Assembly: GCA_016839165.1 (NCBI GenBank)
Contig: CP069300.1
Span: 4,650,001-4,714,000, forward strand
Origin: Bradyrhizobium sp. PSBB068
GTDB taxonomy: Bacteria > Pseudomonadota > Alphaproteobacteria > Rhizobiales > Xanthobacteraceae
DNA length: 64,000 nt
Direction of reading: 5' to 3'
The notes beneath the pieces are model-generated. The model did no database searches. It worked only from the letters and a program-made list of their open reading frames with translations, and had not been told where the DNA came from. Position numbers and translations under genes: made by a program. Below, one piece after another: positions 32,347 through 40,174 of this stretch; position 1 is the stretch's first letter, and every line of letters begins with the position of its first letter.

Positions 32347-33375
32347 TCAGGTTTTGACCAGGCCGAGCCTGATCAGGCTTTCGGCGGTCGCGACGATCAT
32401 CTCCGCATTGCCGCGCGGCTTCCAGCCCAGCAGGTTCTGCGCCTTGGCGCTGGTCGAGCGGCGCACCTTGCCGAGCAGCGGCAGCGCGGCGCGCGCCAGC
32501 GGATTGCGCCGCGCGGCGAGCCGCATCATCCAGTCCGGCGCCTGGAACCGGGGCACGCGCCGCGCCTTGCTGCCAAGCTTGTTGCGCAGCAGGCGGGCCA
32601 CCTGCAGCACCGACATGGTTTCGCCGGCGACCGCGAGGAACCGCTCGCCCTTGGCCTTGGGCGACGTCATGGCGCGCAGATGCAGGTCGGCGACATCGCG
32701 CACGTCGACGAGCCCGAAATGGATCCGCGGCACCGCCGGCATCGCGCCGTCGAGCAGCGCCTTGATGATGCCGATCGATTCGGAGAAATCGGGACCGAGC
32801 GCCGGGCCGAACACGGCGGTGGGATTGACCACGGCAAGCTCGAGGCCATTGCCCTCGCGCGCGACGAAATCCCAGGCGGCGCGCTCGGCCAGCGTCTTGG
32901 ATTTCGGATAGGCCTGCACGTCGGGGCCATCGAGATTGGACCACACCGTCTCGTCGAACGGCGCCGCCTGCGGCGGATGGCCGTAGCCGATCGCGGCAAA
33001 CGACGAGGTCACGACGACGCGCTTGACGCCGGCGTCGCGCGCCGCGCGCAGCACCCGCAGCGTGCCTTCCCGCGCCGGCACGATCAGCTCGTTCTCGTCC
33101 TCGGGCGCGTGAGCACCGAGCGGCGATGCGACATGCAGCACGTAATCGCAACCTTTGGCGGCCTCGTGCCAGCGGTCATCGCGCAGCAGGTCGGCGGTCG
33201 CGAAGCCGACCTGGTCGGCCGTATCAGCGCCGCCCTCGCGCAGCATCGCGATCACGTCTTTGCTGCGATCCGGATTACGCACCGTGGTGCGCACCGCATG
33301 CCCGCCGGCCAGCAGCTGCAGGATCGTATGCACGCCGATGAAACCAGATCCGCCCGTGACCAACACCGTGCTCAT
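32347..33375 (-). CDS. NAD(P)-dependent epimerase/dehydratase-family reductase
   Basis: 342 residues. The extended-SDR cofactor motif TGGSGFIGVHTILQL is at the N-terminus, then VLHVASPLGAHAPED, the Ser in VVTSSFAAIGYG and the active-site YPKSKTLAE (Tyr-x-x-x-Lys). This is the dihydroflavonol-4-reductase-like branch that reduces aldehydes or ketones. The gene is divergent from an HxlR regulator gene, 95 bases apart, and probably under its control. The substrate is unknown. Confidence 0.88.
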   Translation of the reverse strand: MSTVLVTGGSGFIGVHTILQLLAGGHAVRTTVRNPDRSKDVIAMLREGGADTADQVGFATADLLRDDRWHEAAKGCDYVLHVASPLGAHAPEDENELIVPAREGTLRVLRAARDAGVKRVVVTSSFAAIGYGHPPQAAPFDETVWSNLDGPDVQAYPKSKTLAERAAWDFVAREGNGLELAVVNPTAVFGPALGPDFSESIGIIKALLDGAMPAVPRIHFGLVDVRDVADLHLRAMTSPKAKGERFLAVAGETMSVLQVARLLRNKLGSKARRVPRFQAPDWMMRLAARRNPLARAALPLLGKVRRSTSAKAQNLLGWKPRGNAEMIVATAESLIRLGLVKT

Positions 33376-33470
33376 GTCCTCGCCCTTTCGATGGTTCGGC
33401 GGGGTCGAACATCGCGCTGCCCACCCTGCACAGGCCGCATCTGGTCACTATCTCTGTCCTGGCAAGTAGA

Positions 33471-33899
33471 ATGAAAATCGAGACCGGTATGGAAAACAAT
33501 ACCAGTGATGTGTGTGACGGCGGTGACTGCGGCAGCTGCCCCGCCGACCCGACTTTGCTGATCGACTCCAAGCAGGCGATCGGCGCGCTCAGCGGCAAAT
33601 GGAAGCTCGAGATCCTGTTCACGCTGATGCACGGCGGCGTGCGGTTCGGCGCGCTGCGCCGTGCGCTCGTGCCGATCACCCAGCATATGCTGACCGGCCA
33701 ACTGCGAGAACTCGAGCGCGATGGCTTGGTGGCGCGCAAGGTGCTGGCCGAGAAGCCGCTACAGGTCGAATACGAGCTGACGGATTCGGCCTGGGGCCTG
33801 ACGCCGGCTTTCCGCGAACTGCTGGCGTGGTCGAAGACCCACGGCCCGCGCCGCAGTGCGCTGGCAATCGAGACGACAGTCGAAGCCGGACTGGCGTAG
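33471..33899 (+). CDS. HxlR-family transcriptional regulator with N-terminal cysteine cluster
   Basis: 142 residues, or 136 from the ATG at 33489. The HxlR winged helix covers residues ~30-125: ALSGKWKLEILFTLMHGGVR, FGALRRALVPITQHMLTGQL, RELERDGLVARKVL. The N-terminus carries three closely spaced cysteines (CDGGDCGSC), a possible redox or electrophile sensor. An inverted repeat GGTAT-N8-ATACC overlaps the second start codon and may be its operator. Divergent from the epimerase gene. Confidence 0.88.
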   Translation: MKIETGMENNTSDVCDGGDCGSCPADPTLLIDSKQAIGALSGKWKLEILFTLMHGGVRFGALRRALVPITQHMLTGQLRELERDGLVARKVLAEKPLQVEYELTDSAWGLTPAFRELLAWSKTHGPRRSALAIETTVEAGLA

Positions 33900-34245
33900 A
33901 TTGTTGTCGATCTATCGCCGCATCGACGTCGATCCTGACAAAGCCCTGTTCGATGAATTGCGCGATTTGTGCGCCGCTCAGCGCACATGCGTCGTCCCGA
34001 TGAGTCATATTTGTCTCTCAAACTGCCACGGGCCATCGATACTCCGCGGTGCGCGGAATTGGGCTGACCCATTCGGATCACTGGAATCCCACGAGCCCAG
34101 GCTCGCGGGGACGATCAGCGTTTCCTGCCGGAAACGGGATCAGCCCAGGAAGAAGACCGATGCGATGTTGAGAGTACGTGTCATCATGGCGGCGCGAACC
34201 TACGACCGGTGCGCGCCGGAATCAATCTGTGGTGGCCAGCCGCCA
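33900..34245. other. Intergenic region between an HxlR gene and dksA
   Basis: 346 bases between two converging genes. No credible frame, repeat family or RNA gene was recognised. The part around 34080-34200 has coding-like composition, but stops interrupt it in all frames that could continue, so it may be a decayed gene. Confidence 0.4.
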
Positions 34246-34656
34246 CTATTCGTCGCGATAGACCTTCTCGCGCTTCTCGTGGCGTTCCTGCGCCTCCACC
34301 GACAGCGTTGCGATCGGGCGGGCTTCGAGCCGCTTCAGCGAGATCGGGTCACCGGTCTCCTCGCAATAGCCGTAGGTGTTGTCTTCGATGCGCTGGAGCG
34401 CCGCGTCGATCTTCGAGATCAGCTTGCGCTGACGGTCGCGGGCACGGAGTTCGATCGCGCGGTCGGTTTCCGAGGAAGCTCGGTCCGCGAGGTCGGGGTG
34501 ATTGACGTTCTCTTCCTGCAACGTCTGCAGCGTGACCTTCGATTCGCGGAGGATCTCATCCTTCCAGGCCAGCAGCTTGGCGCGGAAATAATCGCGCTGC
34601 CGCTCATTCATGAAAGGCTCTTTTTCAGTCGGCCGGTAGTTCTTCAGCTTTTCCAA
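34246..34656 (-). CDS. dksA: RNA polymerase-binding transcription factor DksA
   Basis: 136 residues. The coiled-coil hairpin that enters the RNA polymerase secondary channel is seen in RDYFRAKLLAWKDEILRE and NHPDLADRASSETDRAIELR, with the Asp/Ala tip residues intact. The C-terminal zinc-finger region, YGYCEETGDPISLKRLEARP, keeps the fold sequence but only one of the usual four cysteines. DksA mediates the stringent response with ppGpp. The start at 34656 gives the usual EKEPFMNERQ stretch near residue 12. It stands alone, with a hairpin upstream. Confidence 0.95.
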   Translation of the reverse strand: MEKLKNYRPTEKEPFMNERQRDYFRAKLLAWKDEILRESKVTLQTLQEENVNHPDLADRASSETDRAIELRARDRQRKLISKIDAALQRIEDNTYGYCEETGDPISLKRLEARPIATLSVEAQERHEKREKVYRDE

Positions 34657-34754
34657 AGGCAGCCATGTCCCTGTGAGGCGGAGGGAACAGGACCCCTCCG
34701 CGCGGCGCCTTATATAGCCACGTCATGTGACAGACAATATCTGCCACCGCGAAA

Positions 34755-34819
34755 GGCGGGCCGCCCCCAAGGCCTTGCACAGGCAAACTTATCCGCCCTG
34801 CTTGGGGGCCGCCCCGCCC
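34755..34819 (-). terminator. GC-rich hairpin between an oxidoreductase gene and dksA
   Basis: GGCGGGCCGCCCCCAAG and CTTGGGGGCCGCCCCGCC are near-perfect inverted copies, separated by about 30 bases. The hairpin follows directly after the minus-strand oxidoreductase gene that ends at 34822, so it may end that transcript. There is no T-run, hence modest confidence. It could alternatively be a leader structure for dksA. Confidence 0.5.
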
Positions 34820-34821
34820 CC

Positions 34822-35433
34822 TCAATAGCCGACCGTGAAACGCTGGCGGAGATGGGCCGGACGCTCGATTTCGTCGGCGAGTGCAACTGCGAAATCCTCA
34901 AACGAGATCGAGCTTTTGCCGTCGGCGGCGGTCAGAAGCTGGTCGGTCCCGAGCCGGAACTTGCCGGTCCGCTCGCCCGCCACGAACAGCGCCGAGGGCG
35001 ACAAAAAGGTCCAGTTCAGGTCGCTTTGCTGGCGCAGCAGGTCAAGGAATTCGGCCCCCTTGGAGGCCTCGGCCTTGTACTGGGGCGGGAAGTTCGGCGT
35101 CGTCACCAGGCGGACGCCGGGGGCCACTTCGAGGCTGCCGGCGCCGCCGACCACCAGATAGCGGCCGACCCCGGAGGCCTTGGCGGCCCCGATCAGCTTG
35201 AGGGGGTCGCTGACCGAGAAATGGACGGAACTGATCGCGGCATCGTGGCCGGCCCACAGCGCGGCGAGGCCCGCCTGGTCGTTCACGTCCCCCTTCCGGG
35301 CGGTGACGCCCGGCAGGGTTGCGATCTTCTCCGGGTTGCGGGCGATGGCGGTGACGGCGTGGCCGCGGCGGGCCAGTTCCGCCGTGATGCGCGAGCCGGC
35401 CTGGCCGGATGCGCCGGCGATGGCGATCTTCAT
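34822..35433 (-). CDS. NAD(P)-binding oxidoreductase (NmrA/atypical SDR type)
   Basis: 203 residues. The nucleotide-binding motif GASGQAGSRITAELARRGH sits at residues 7-25, followed by ARKGDVNDQAGLAALWAGHD and YLVVGGAGSLEVAPG. The small size and lack of a YxxxK motif place it with atypical NADH-flavin-reductase-like proteins. It is divergent from an HxlR regulator gene (103 bases apart). This HxlR/oxidoreductase layout repeats that at 32347-33899. Confidence 0.85.
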   Translation of the reverse strand: MKIAIAGASGQAGSRITAELARRGHAVTAIARNPEKIATLPGVTARKGDVNDQAGLAALWAGHDAAISSVHFSVSDPLKLIGAAKASGVGRYLVVGGAGSLEVAPGVRLVTTPNFPPQYKAEASKGAEFLDLLRQQSDLNWTFLSPSALFVAGERTGKFRLGTDQLLTAADGKSSISFEDFAVALADEIERPAHLRQRFTVGY

Positions 35434-35536
35434 CTCAAGTCTCCGATTGATGGTTTCCGATGGTGACTAGATAGCGAAATGGATGTAGGTGTGAAGAAGG
35501 CACTCTTGTCTCACCTGATTACGCCGGAGTAACCCG

Positions 35537-35923
35537 ATGAAAGCCTCGAGCCTGAAGCCGGACGCCTATGCCGCCAATTGCCCGACGCGCCAGATCCTCG
35601 ACCGGGTCGGCGACAAATGGGCGGTGCTGATCCTGCTGCTGCTGCGCAGCGAGCCGATGCGCTTCAACCAGCTCCGCCGCGCCATCGAGGGCATTTCGCA
35701 GAAGATGCTGTCGCAGGTGCTGAAGAGCCTGGAGCGCGACGGGCTGCTGCGCCGCCGCGCGATCGCGACCGTCCCGGTCACCGTGGAGTATTCGATCACG
35801 CCGCTCGGCTCGACACTCGCCCAGGCGGTCGATCCGCTGCGCGACTGGGCCGAGCAGAATCTGAAGGAGGTGCTGGCTGCGCAGCGCCACTACGACGCCC
35901 AGCGCAAGGCACTGGCGGCCTGA
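35537..35923 (+). CDS. HxlR-family transcriptional regulator
   Basis: 128 residues. The winged helix covers most of the protein: CPTRQILDRVGDKWAVLILL, then MRFNQLRRAIEGISQKMLSQ and VLKSLERDGLLRRR. A single cysteine before the DNA-binding domain (NCPTRQ) is typical of the redox-sensing members. It probably controls the divergent oxidoreductase gene. It converges on fliX, 39 bases away. Confidence 0.92.
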   Translation: MKASSLKPDAYAANCPTRQILDRVGDKWAVLILLLLRSEPMRFNQLRRAIEGISQKMLSQVLKSLERDGLLRRRAIATVPVTVEYSITPLGSTLAQAVDPLRDWAEQNLKEVLAAQRHYDAQRKALAA

Positions 35924-35962
35924 GACGCGCGTGGCGTGAGACAGGGGGATTGAGGGAAGAGC

Positions 35963-36382
35963 CTAGTATTGCCCGGCCTTGGCGAGCTCGACTTCGACCC
36001 GCAGTTCGATCTCGCCGAGCACGGCGTCGAGGCCGGGATCGCCGGAGGATTCCTTCAAGCTCGCCGCGGCATCACGCAGCCGGTTCACGGTTGAGGAATC
36101 GAAATTGCCTGAGAGCAGGCCGAGCTTGAGCGCGTCGAGCACGTCGAGGGCGCCCTTGCCGCGGGCCACCGAGCGCTTGCGGCGTTCGGTCGGGTCCTCG
36201 ACGCCCTGCAGCGCGAGCAATGCATCGAGGCTGGCGGCGGCCTTTGGTGCTGCGGTGGAGCGGACCTCCTCCTGCGCGCTGGTCGCGTCCGGCAGCGAGA
36301 AGCCGCTCGACGAGGTGCGCCGCGTGGCGCTGGTGGACGTGCCAAGCGTGGTGCCGTTCGGTCCGTAGATGCGCATCGCCAT
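35963..36382 (-). CDS. fliX: Flagellar assembly regulator FliX
   Basis: 139 residues. The start MAMRIYGPNG and the conserved C-terminal region (LDVLDALKLGLLSGNF, then PGLDAVLGEIELRVEVELAK) match FliX. In Caulobacter FliX couples completion of early flagellar structures to the sigma54 activator FlbD. The presence of sigma54-type promoters at flgI, flgF and flgE here fits this role. It is divergent from flgI and has a near-consensus CtrA box 43 bases upstream. Confidence 0.92.
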   Translation of the reverse strand: MAMRIYGPNGTTLGTSTSATRRTSSSGFSLPDATSAQEEVRSTAAPKAAASLDALLALQGVEDPTERRKRSVARGKGALDVLDALKLGLLSGNFDSSTVNRLRDAAASLKESSGDPGLDAVLGEIELRVEVELAKAGQY

Positions 36383-36424
36383 GATCCCGCAGGCCTGAAT
36401 GCCGCAAGCATCGCCGTTTTATGG

Positions 36425-36439
36425 TTAACGACACGTAAA
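36425..36439. promoter_or_regulatory. Near-consensus CtrA box upstream of fliX
   Basis: TTAA at 36425-36428 and TAAA at 36436-36439 are seven bases apart, seven of eight matching TTAA-N7-TTAA. The minus-strand extended half site reads TTAACCAT. It is 43 bases before the fliX start. Confidence 0.55.
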
Positions 36440-36554
36440 CGACCCGGCAATTTCTGCCGCCACACGGCAGTTTCGCGCTTGCTGGCCAACCCCAACCCAA
36501 CGCGAGCAAGACAATTTCGATAAATATATCAATACATTGCCCCAACGAAACAAA

Positions 36555-36571
36555 GTGGCACGCAGCTCGCA
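36555..36571 (+). promoter_or_regulatory. Sigma54-type promoter upstream of flgI
   Basis: GTGGCACGCAGCTCGCA: -24 element TGGCACG exact, -12 element TCGCA, with GG (36557-36558) and GC (36569-36570) ten bases apart. Transcription would start near 36582, which supports the flgI start at 36641 rather than an in-frame ATG at 36578. A TTAACCAT half site (minus strand) follows at 36571-36578. Confidence 0.7.
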
Positions 36572-36640
36572 TGGTTAATGGCGGATCGCCGTCATGGGAG
36601 TGTCGCGCGATCCGCCAGTGAGTTCGAGGGGAGCATCAGG

Positions 36641-37765
36641 ATGCCCGGCATCCGCATCGTAAGTCTATTCGGGTTGGCCTGCGCCGCGCTGCTCGCGCTG
36701 GCGGCTTCCGCCATGCCCGCGGCCGCGACGTCGCGGATCAAGGATCTCGCCAACATCGAAGGCGTGCGGCAGAACCAGCTGATCGGCTATGGCCTCGTGG
36801 TCGGCCTCAACGGCACCGGCGATACGCTCAACAACATCCCCTTCACCAAGCAGTCGCTGCAAGCCATGCTCGAGCGCATGGGCGTCAACATCCGCGGCGC
36901 CACCATCCGCACCGGCAACGTCGCCGCGGTGATGGTCACCGGCAACCTGCCGCCGTTCGGCACCCAGGGCACACGCATGGACGTGACCGTCTCCGCGCTC
37001 GGCGATGCCAAGGACCTGCGCGGCGGCACCCTGCTCGTCACCCCCCTGCTCGGCGCCGACGGCAATGTCTACGCGGTGGCGCAGGGCACGCTGGCGATCT
37101 CCGGCTTCCAGGCCGAGGGCGAGGCCGCCAAGGTCGTGCGCGGCGTGCCGACGGTCGGCCGCATCGCCAACGGCGCCATCATCGAGCGCGAGATCGAGTT
37201 CGCGCTCAACCGCCTGCCCAATGTGCGGCTCGCGCTGCGCAATGCCGACTTCACCACCGCCAAGCGGATCGCCGCCGCGGTCAACGACTATCTCGGCGTC
37301 AAGACCGCCGAGCCGCTCGATCCCTCCACGGTGCAGCTCTCGATCCCGCCGGAGTTCAAGGGCAACGTCGTCGCCTTCCTGACCGAGATCGAGCAGTTGC
37401 AGGTCGATCCCGACCTCGCCGCGCGGATCGTGATCGATGAACGCTCCGGCATCATCGTGATGGGCCGCGACGTCCGCGTCGCAACCGTAGCGGTGGCGCA
37501 AGGCAATCTCACCGTCACGATCTCGGAAGCCCCGCAGGTCAGCCAGCCCAATCCGCTGTCGCGCGGCCGCACCGTGGTGACGCCGCGCAGCAATGTGCAG
37601 GTCACCGAGGACGGCAAGAAGTTCGCGGTGGTCAAGGACGGCGTCTCGCTGCAGCAACTCGTCGACGGCCTCAACGGCCTCGGCATCGGACCGCGCGACC
37701 TCATCAGCATCCTGCAGGCGATCAAGGCCGCCGGCGCGATCGAAGCCGACATCGAGGTGATGTGA
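36641..37765 (+). CDS. flgI: Flagellar P-ring protein FlgI
   Basis: 374 residues from the ATG at 36641, preceded by GAGGGGAG. A signal peptide spans residues 1-28 or so, ending in PAAAT. FlgI motifs: SRIKDLANIEGVRQNQLIGY, then GLVVGLNGTGD and FTKQSLQAMLERMG, and the C-terminal ISILQAIKAAGAIEADIEVM. FlgI forms the periplasmic ring around the rod. It opens the flgI-flgJ-like-flgN-like run behind a sigma54 promoter. The stop overlaps the next start by one base. Confidence 0.97.
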   Translation: MPGIRIVSLFGLACAALLALAASAMPAAATSRIKDLANIEGVRQNQLIGYGLVVGLNGTGDTLNNIPFTKQSLQAMLERMGVNIRGATIRTGNVAAVMVTGNLPPFGTQGTRMDVTVSALGDAKDLRGGTLLVTPLLGADGNVYAVAQGTLAISGFQAEGEAAKVVRGVPTVGRIANGAIIEREIEFALNRLPNVRLALRNADFTTAKRIAAAVNDYLGVKTAEPLDPSTVQLSIPPEFKGNVVAFLTEIEQLQVDPDLAARIVIDERSGIIVMGRDVRVATVAVAQGNLTVTISEAPQVSQPNPLSRGRTVVTPRSNVQVTEDGKKFAVVKDGVSLQQLVDGLNGLGIGPRDLISILQAIKAAGAIEADIEVM

Positions 37766-38121
37766 TGGCAAGCCTGATCAACAGCACCACCGGCAGCATG
37801 CCGAACAAGGCGTTGATGCCGATGTTCAAGGGCCGTCCCGATCCGGTGCTGCAGGACGCGATGAAGAAGCTCACGCCGCAGCAGATCACCAAGGCGAAGG
37901 CCACCGCGACCGATTTCGAATCGATGTTCCTGAACTCGATGTTCTCGCAGATGACGACCGGCCTGAAGGGTGAAGGTCCCTACGGCGACACGGTCGGTAC
38001 CGGCCCGTGGCGCTCGATGCTGACCGACGAGTATTCGAAGAATTTCGCCAAGTCCGGCGGCGTCGGCATTTCCAACGACGTGTTCCGCTCGCTGATCCTG
38101 CAGCAGGCGAACAAGAGCTAA
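37765..38121 (+). CDS. flgJ: Rod-binding protein (FlgJ N-terminal-domain type)
   Basis: 118 residues. It matches only the rod-capping N-terminal domain of FlgJ: KATATDFESMFLNSMFSQMT, then MLTDEYSKNFAKSGGVGISN and VFRSLILQQ. The muramidase domain of enterobacterial FlgJ is absent, as usual in alphaproteobacteria, which use a separate lytic enzyme. The ATG overlaps the flgI stop. It probably caps the growing rod. Confidence 0.88.
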   Translation: MASLINSTTGSMPNKALMPMFKGRPDPVLQDAMKKLTPQQITKAKATATDFESMFLNSMFSQMTTGLKGEGPYGDTVGTGPWRSMLTDEYSKNFAKSGGVGISNDVFRSLILQQANKS

Positions 38122-38145
38122 TTCCGCTATCCAAGGAGCAGCGCG

Positions 38146-38646
38146 ATGAACCAGCGTCCACAGCAGCCGCGGCCAGCCTCCGCCCCCGTCGCGCGGGGTG
38201 CGACGTCGACGCCTCCCGACGTCGCGCGTCTTGCCAACGAGCTGACCGAGGTGATGGGCGGCTTGCTCGCCGTCATCGAGCGGGAGACCGAGTTCGTCCG
38301 CGCCGGCAAGATCCGCGAGGGCATGCGGCTCGAGGCGCAGAAATCGGAGCTGTCTCGGCGCTATATGCTCGCGGTGGAGCATCTGAAATCGATGCAGAAG
38401 ATGCTGTCGCAGAGCGAGCCCGAACTGCTCGCGACGCTGCGGCGTCATCACGAGACGTTCCGCGCGATGCTGCAGGTCAATCTGACGGTGCTTGCGACCG
38501 CGCACGCCGTCTCCGAAGGCATCGTGCGCGGCGTCAATGCCGAGGTGCAGCGCCGCAACATCCCGAACACCTACACCGCGAACGGACAACGCGCCGCGCC
38601 AGGTCCGCGCAACATGACTCCGATCGCCGTCAGTCGGACGCTCTGA
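38146..38646 (+). CDS. FlgN-like flagellar export chaperone
   Basis: 166 residues. After a Pro/Ala-rich start, residues ~28-145 form long helices (VARLANELTEVMGGLLAVIE, SELSRRYMLAVEHLKSMQKM, ETFRAMLQVNLTVLATAHAV) ending VNAEVQRRNIPNTYTANG, the pattern of FlgN-type chaperones for the hook-filament junction proteins FlgK and FlgL. It follows flgJ by 24 bases with AAGGAG as ribosome-binding site. The sequence is diverged, so the name is given by pattern and position. Confidence 0.7.
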   Translation: MNQRPQQPRPASAPVARGATSTPPDVARLANELTEVMGGLLAVIERETEFVRAGKIREGMRLEAQKSELSRRYMLAVEHLKSMQKMLSQSEPELLATLRRHHETFRAMLQVNLTVLATAHAVSEGIVRGVNAEVQRRNIPNTYTANGQRAAPGPRNMTPIAVSRTL

Positions 38647-38807
38647 CGCGCACGGCCTACAATTTAGTTCAATTCGACGCGGCCTTGGCAGCACGCCGTT
38701 CAGCGTGTTCTCTAACACCCTATTGAGAGGTTCCCCGTAGAGTTGCGGATCGTGAGGGGTTGGGATTTGACTCGAGCAAACTAGTGCCTGTGCACTACGA
38801 GGCTGCC

Positions 38808-39194
38808 ATGAGTACAGATTTCAACATCAAGCCGGTGGGGGCACCGGTTGCAGCGCCGATGATCACTCCCGCGAGCGATACGGCGCAGAAGGCGGTGAAG
38901 ACCGAATTGCCCGCGAGCCAGAGCGTCACCGCTCCGGAGCCGAGCGTGCGCGTCACGATCGACCCCAACGCCGTCAACGCGTCAATTTCAAATCGGGCCC
39001 CATCGGTCACCGACCAGGTCATCATCGATCGCGACGCCCGCGCCGTGGTCTATCAGGTGGTCGACAATCGCACCAACCTTGTGGTGAGGCAGTTTCCGGA
39101 AGAAGCCGTCTTGCGCCGCCGCGCCTATTTCCACGCGCTCGATCTCAGCAAGGACGCGCCGACCCGGGCACGCGCAACCGACCGCCGCGCGTAA
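38808..39194 (+). CDS. flaG: FlaG-family protein
   Basis: 128 residues from the ATG at 38808. The first ~75 residues are flexible and rich in Pro/Ala/Thr. The C-terminal half carries the FlaG-type segment DRDARAVVYQVVDNRTNLVV then RQFPEEAVLRRRAYFHALDL. FlaG proteins influence filament length in other bacteria. It converges on the gene at 39211. The upstream 160 bases (38647-38807) contain no clear sigma54 or CtrA site. Confidence 0.75.
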   Translation: MSTDFNIKPVGAPVAAPMITPASDTAQKAVKTELPASQSVTAPEPSVRVTIDPNAVNASISNRAPSVTDQVIIDRDARAVVYQVVDNRTNLVVRQFPEEAVLRRRAYFHALDLSKDAPTRARATDRRA

Positions 39195-39210
39195 CCAGGC
39201 GAATGGAGCC

Positions 39211-39573
39211 TCACTTCTGTGTAGCGTAGGCCTTGTCGAGATAGGTCGATCCGGTGGCCGGATCGGTGACAACATTGGCGATCAATGCCGTCCCCTGCTG
39301 CACCAGCGAAAACTTGGTATCGCCGACCCGGAACGCGCCGTCCTTGATCAGGACGTCCTGGTACTTGCTGGTGCCTTCGCTCTGATAGTGAACCTTGGCG
39401 CGGAAGCCGTCGACGTTCGACACCGAGATGTTGAACGACTTGTTGTTGGCGTACTTGCCGCTCCAGCTGCCCTCATAGAGCTTCGGATCGACGGCCACAT
39501 AGGGCGTCTTCGACGGCACCGTGAGGCCGGCGGCCTTGTAGTTGGCGGACAGGATGCTCAACACGTCGGCCAT
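39211..39573 (-). CDS. Unknown protein encoded next to flaF
   Basis: 120 residues. An N-terminal helix (MADVLSILSANYKAAGLTV) precedes a beta-rich remainder with YEGSWSGKYANNKSFNISVS, GFRAKVHYQSEG and VGDTKFSLVQQGTALIANVV. There is no signal peptide or membrane helix. It starts 28 bases after flaF on the same strand and so is probably co-expressed with this flagellin-biogenesis factor. No family is recognised. A filament-associated or secreted flagellar protein is possible. Confidence 0.7.
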   Translation of the reverse strand: MADVLSILSANYKAAGLTVPSKTPYVAVDPKLYEGSWSGKYANNKSFNISVSNVDGFRAKVHYQSEGTSKYQDVLIKDGAFRVGDTKFSLVQQGTALIANVVTDPATGSTYLDKAYATQK

Positions 39574-39601
39574 GGCTAGGCCTCCATCGTGAACCGGTCA
39601 A

Positions 39602-39967
39602 TCAGCCGCGGCCGGAGAGGCCGGCGGCGATATTGCAGTTGATGTCGATCAGAGACTTCAGCTTCGCCGGATCCGGGTTCATCTGGATGTCGATGGTCTG
39701 CTTCATCACGAACACGCTGATGTTTGCGATGTTCTGACGCACCTCGAGCGGCTGCGGATTGTCGTTGCCCTCTGCCGCGCTGAGGAAGATCGACCACAGC
39801 CGGCGATTGAACAGCAATGCGTGATCGAGCGCCTTGTCGAGGCCGTTCCAGTTCGCCTGGACTTCCTGCAGCTGCCGCGCGGCCTTCAAGAGCGCCTGCG
39901 CTTCGATTTCACGTGGGGACGCCGTCGTCGTTGAGGTACGAGCGTAGGCCTGGGCTGCATTCGACAT
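39602..39967 (-). CDS. flaF: Flagellar biosynthesis regulator FlaF
   Basis: 121 residues. The FlaF pattern is complete: AAQAYARTSTTTASPREIEA, then LDHALLFNRRLWSIFLSAAE and LRQNIA-type helix VRQNIANISVFVMKQTIDIQ with the tail IDINCNIAAGLSGRG. FlaF promotes flagellin synthesis or secretion and works against FlbT in Caulobacter. It lies downstream of the flagellin gene behind a terminator-like hairpin and has its own upstream AT-rich stretch (40010-40110). Confidence 0.94.
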   Translation of the reverse strand: MSNAAQAYARTSTTTASPREIEAQALLKAARQLQEVQANWNGLDKALDHALLFNRRLWSIFLSAAEGNDNPQPLEVRQNIANISVFVMKQTIDIQMNPDPAKLKSLIDINCNIAAGLSGRG

Positions 39968-40128
39968 TAATGACCTCGATGGGATGCGGATTTCTCGAGC
40001 CGCGGAGACGCAATTCTAGCGCTCGATATTTATGCATCCGGCGCCTTTAAATATGGTTAGCAGACGTTACGAAATACGCCGTTCTTACGGCATGGACAGA
40101 TACCGTAATATCCCGGAGATAAACGAGA

Positions 40129-40152
40129 AACGGCGGGGTTTCCCCCGCCGTT
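40129..40152 (-). terminator. Hairpin terminator after the flagellin gene
   Basis: AACGGCGGGG (40129-40138) and CCCCGCCGTT (40143-40152) form a perfect ten-base stem with a four-base loop. On the minus strand it follows the flagellin stop codon by 22 bases and runs into TTCTCGTTTATC. It separates flagellin from flaF transcription. Confidence 0.75.
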
Positions 40153-40174
40153 CCTGAAGTGCTTGTCGTCGCGC

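Noticed and set aside
31454..33151. A 565-codon minus-strand frame spanning the epimerase and hydratase genes
   Set aside because: Only the last 261 codons match the hydratase; the front part is out of frame with the well-supported epimerase gene.
38685..38705. TTGGCAGCACGCC before flaG resembling a sigma54 -24 box
   Set aside because: No GC at the required ten-base spacing.
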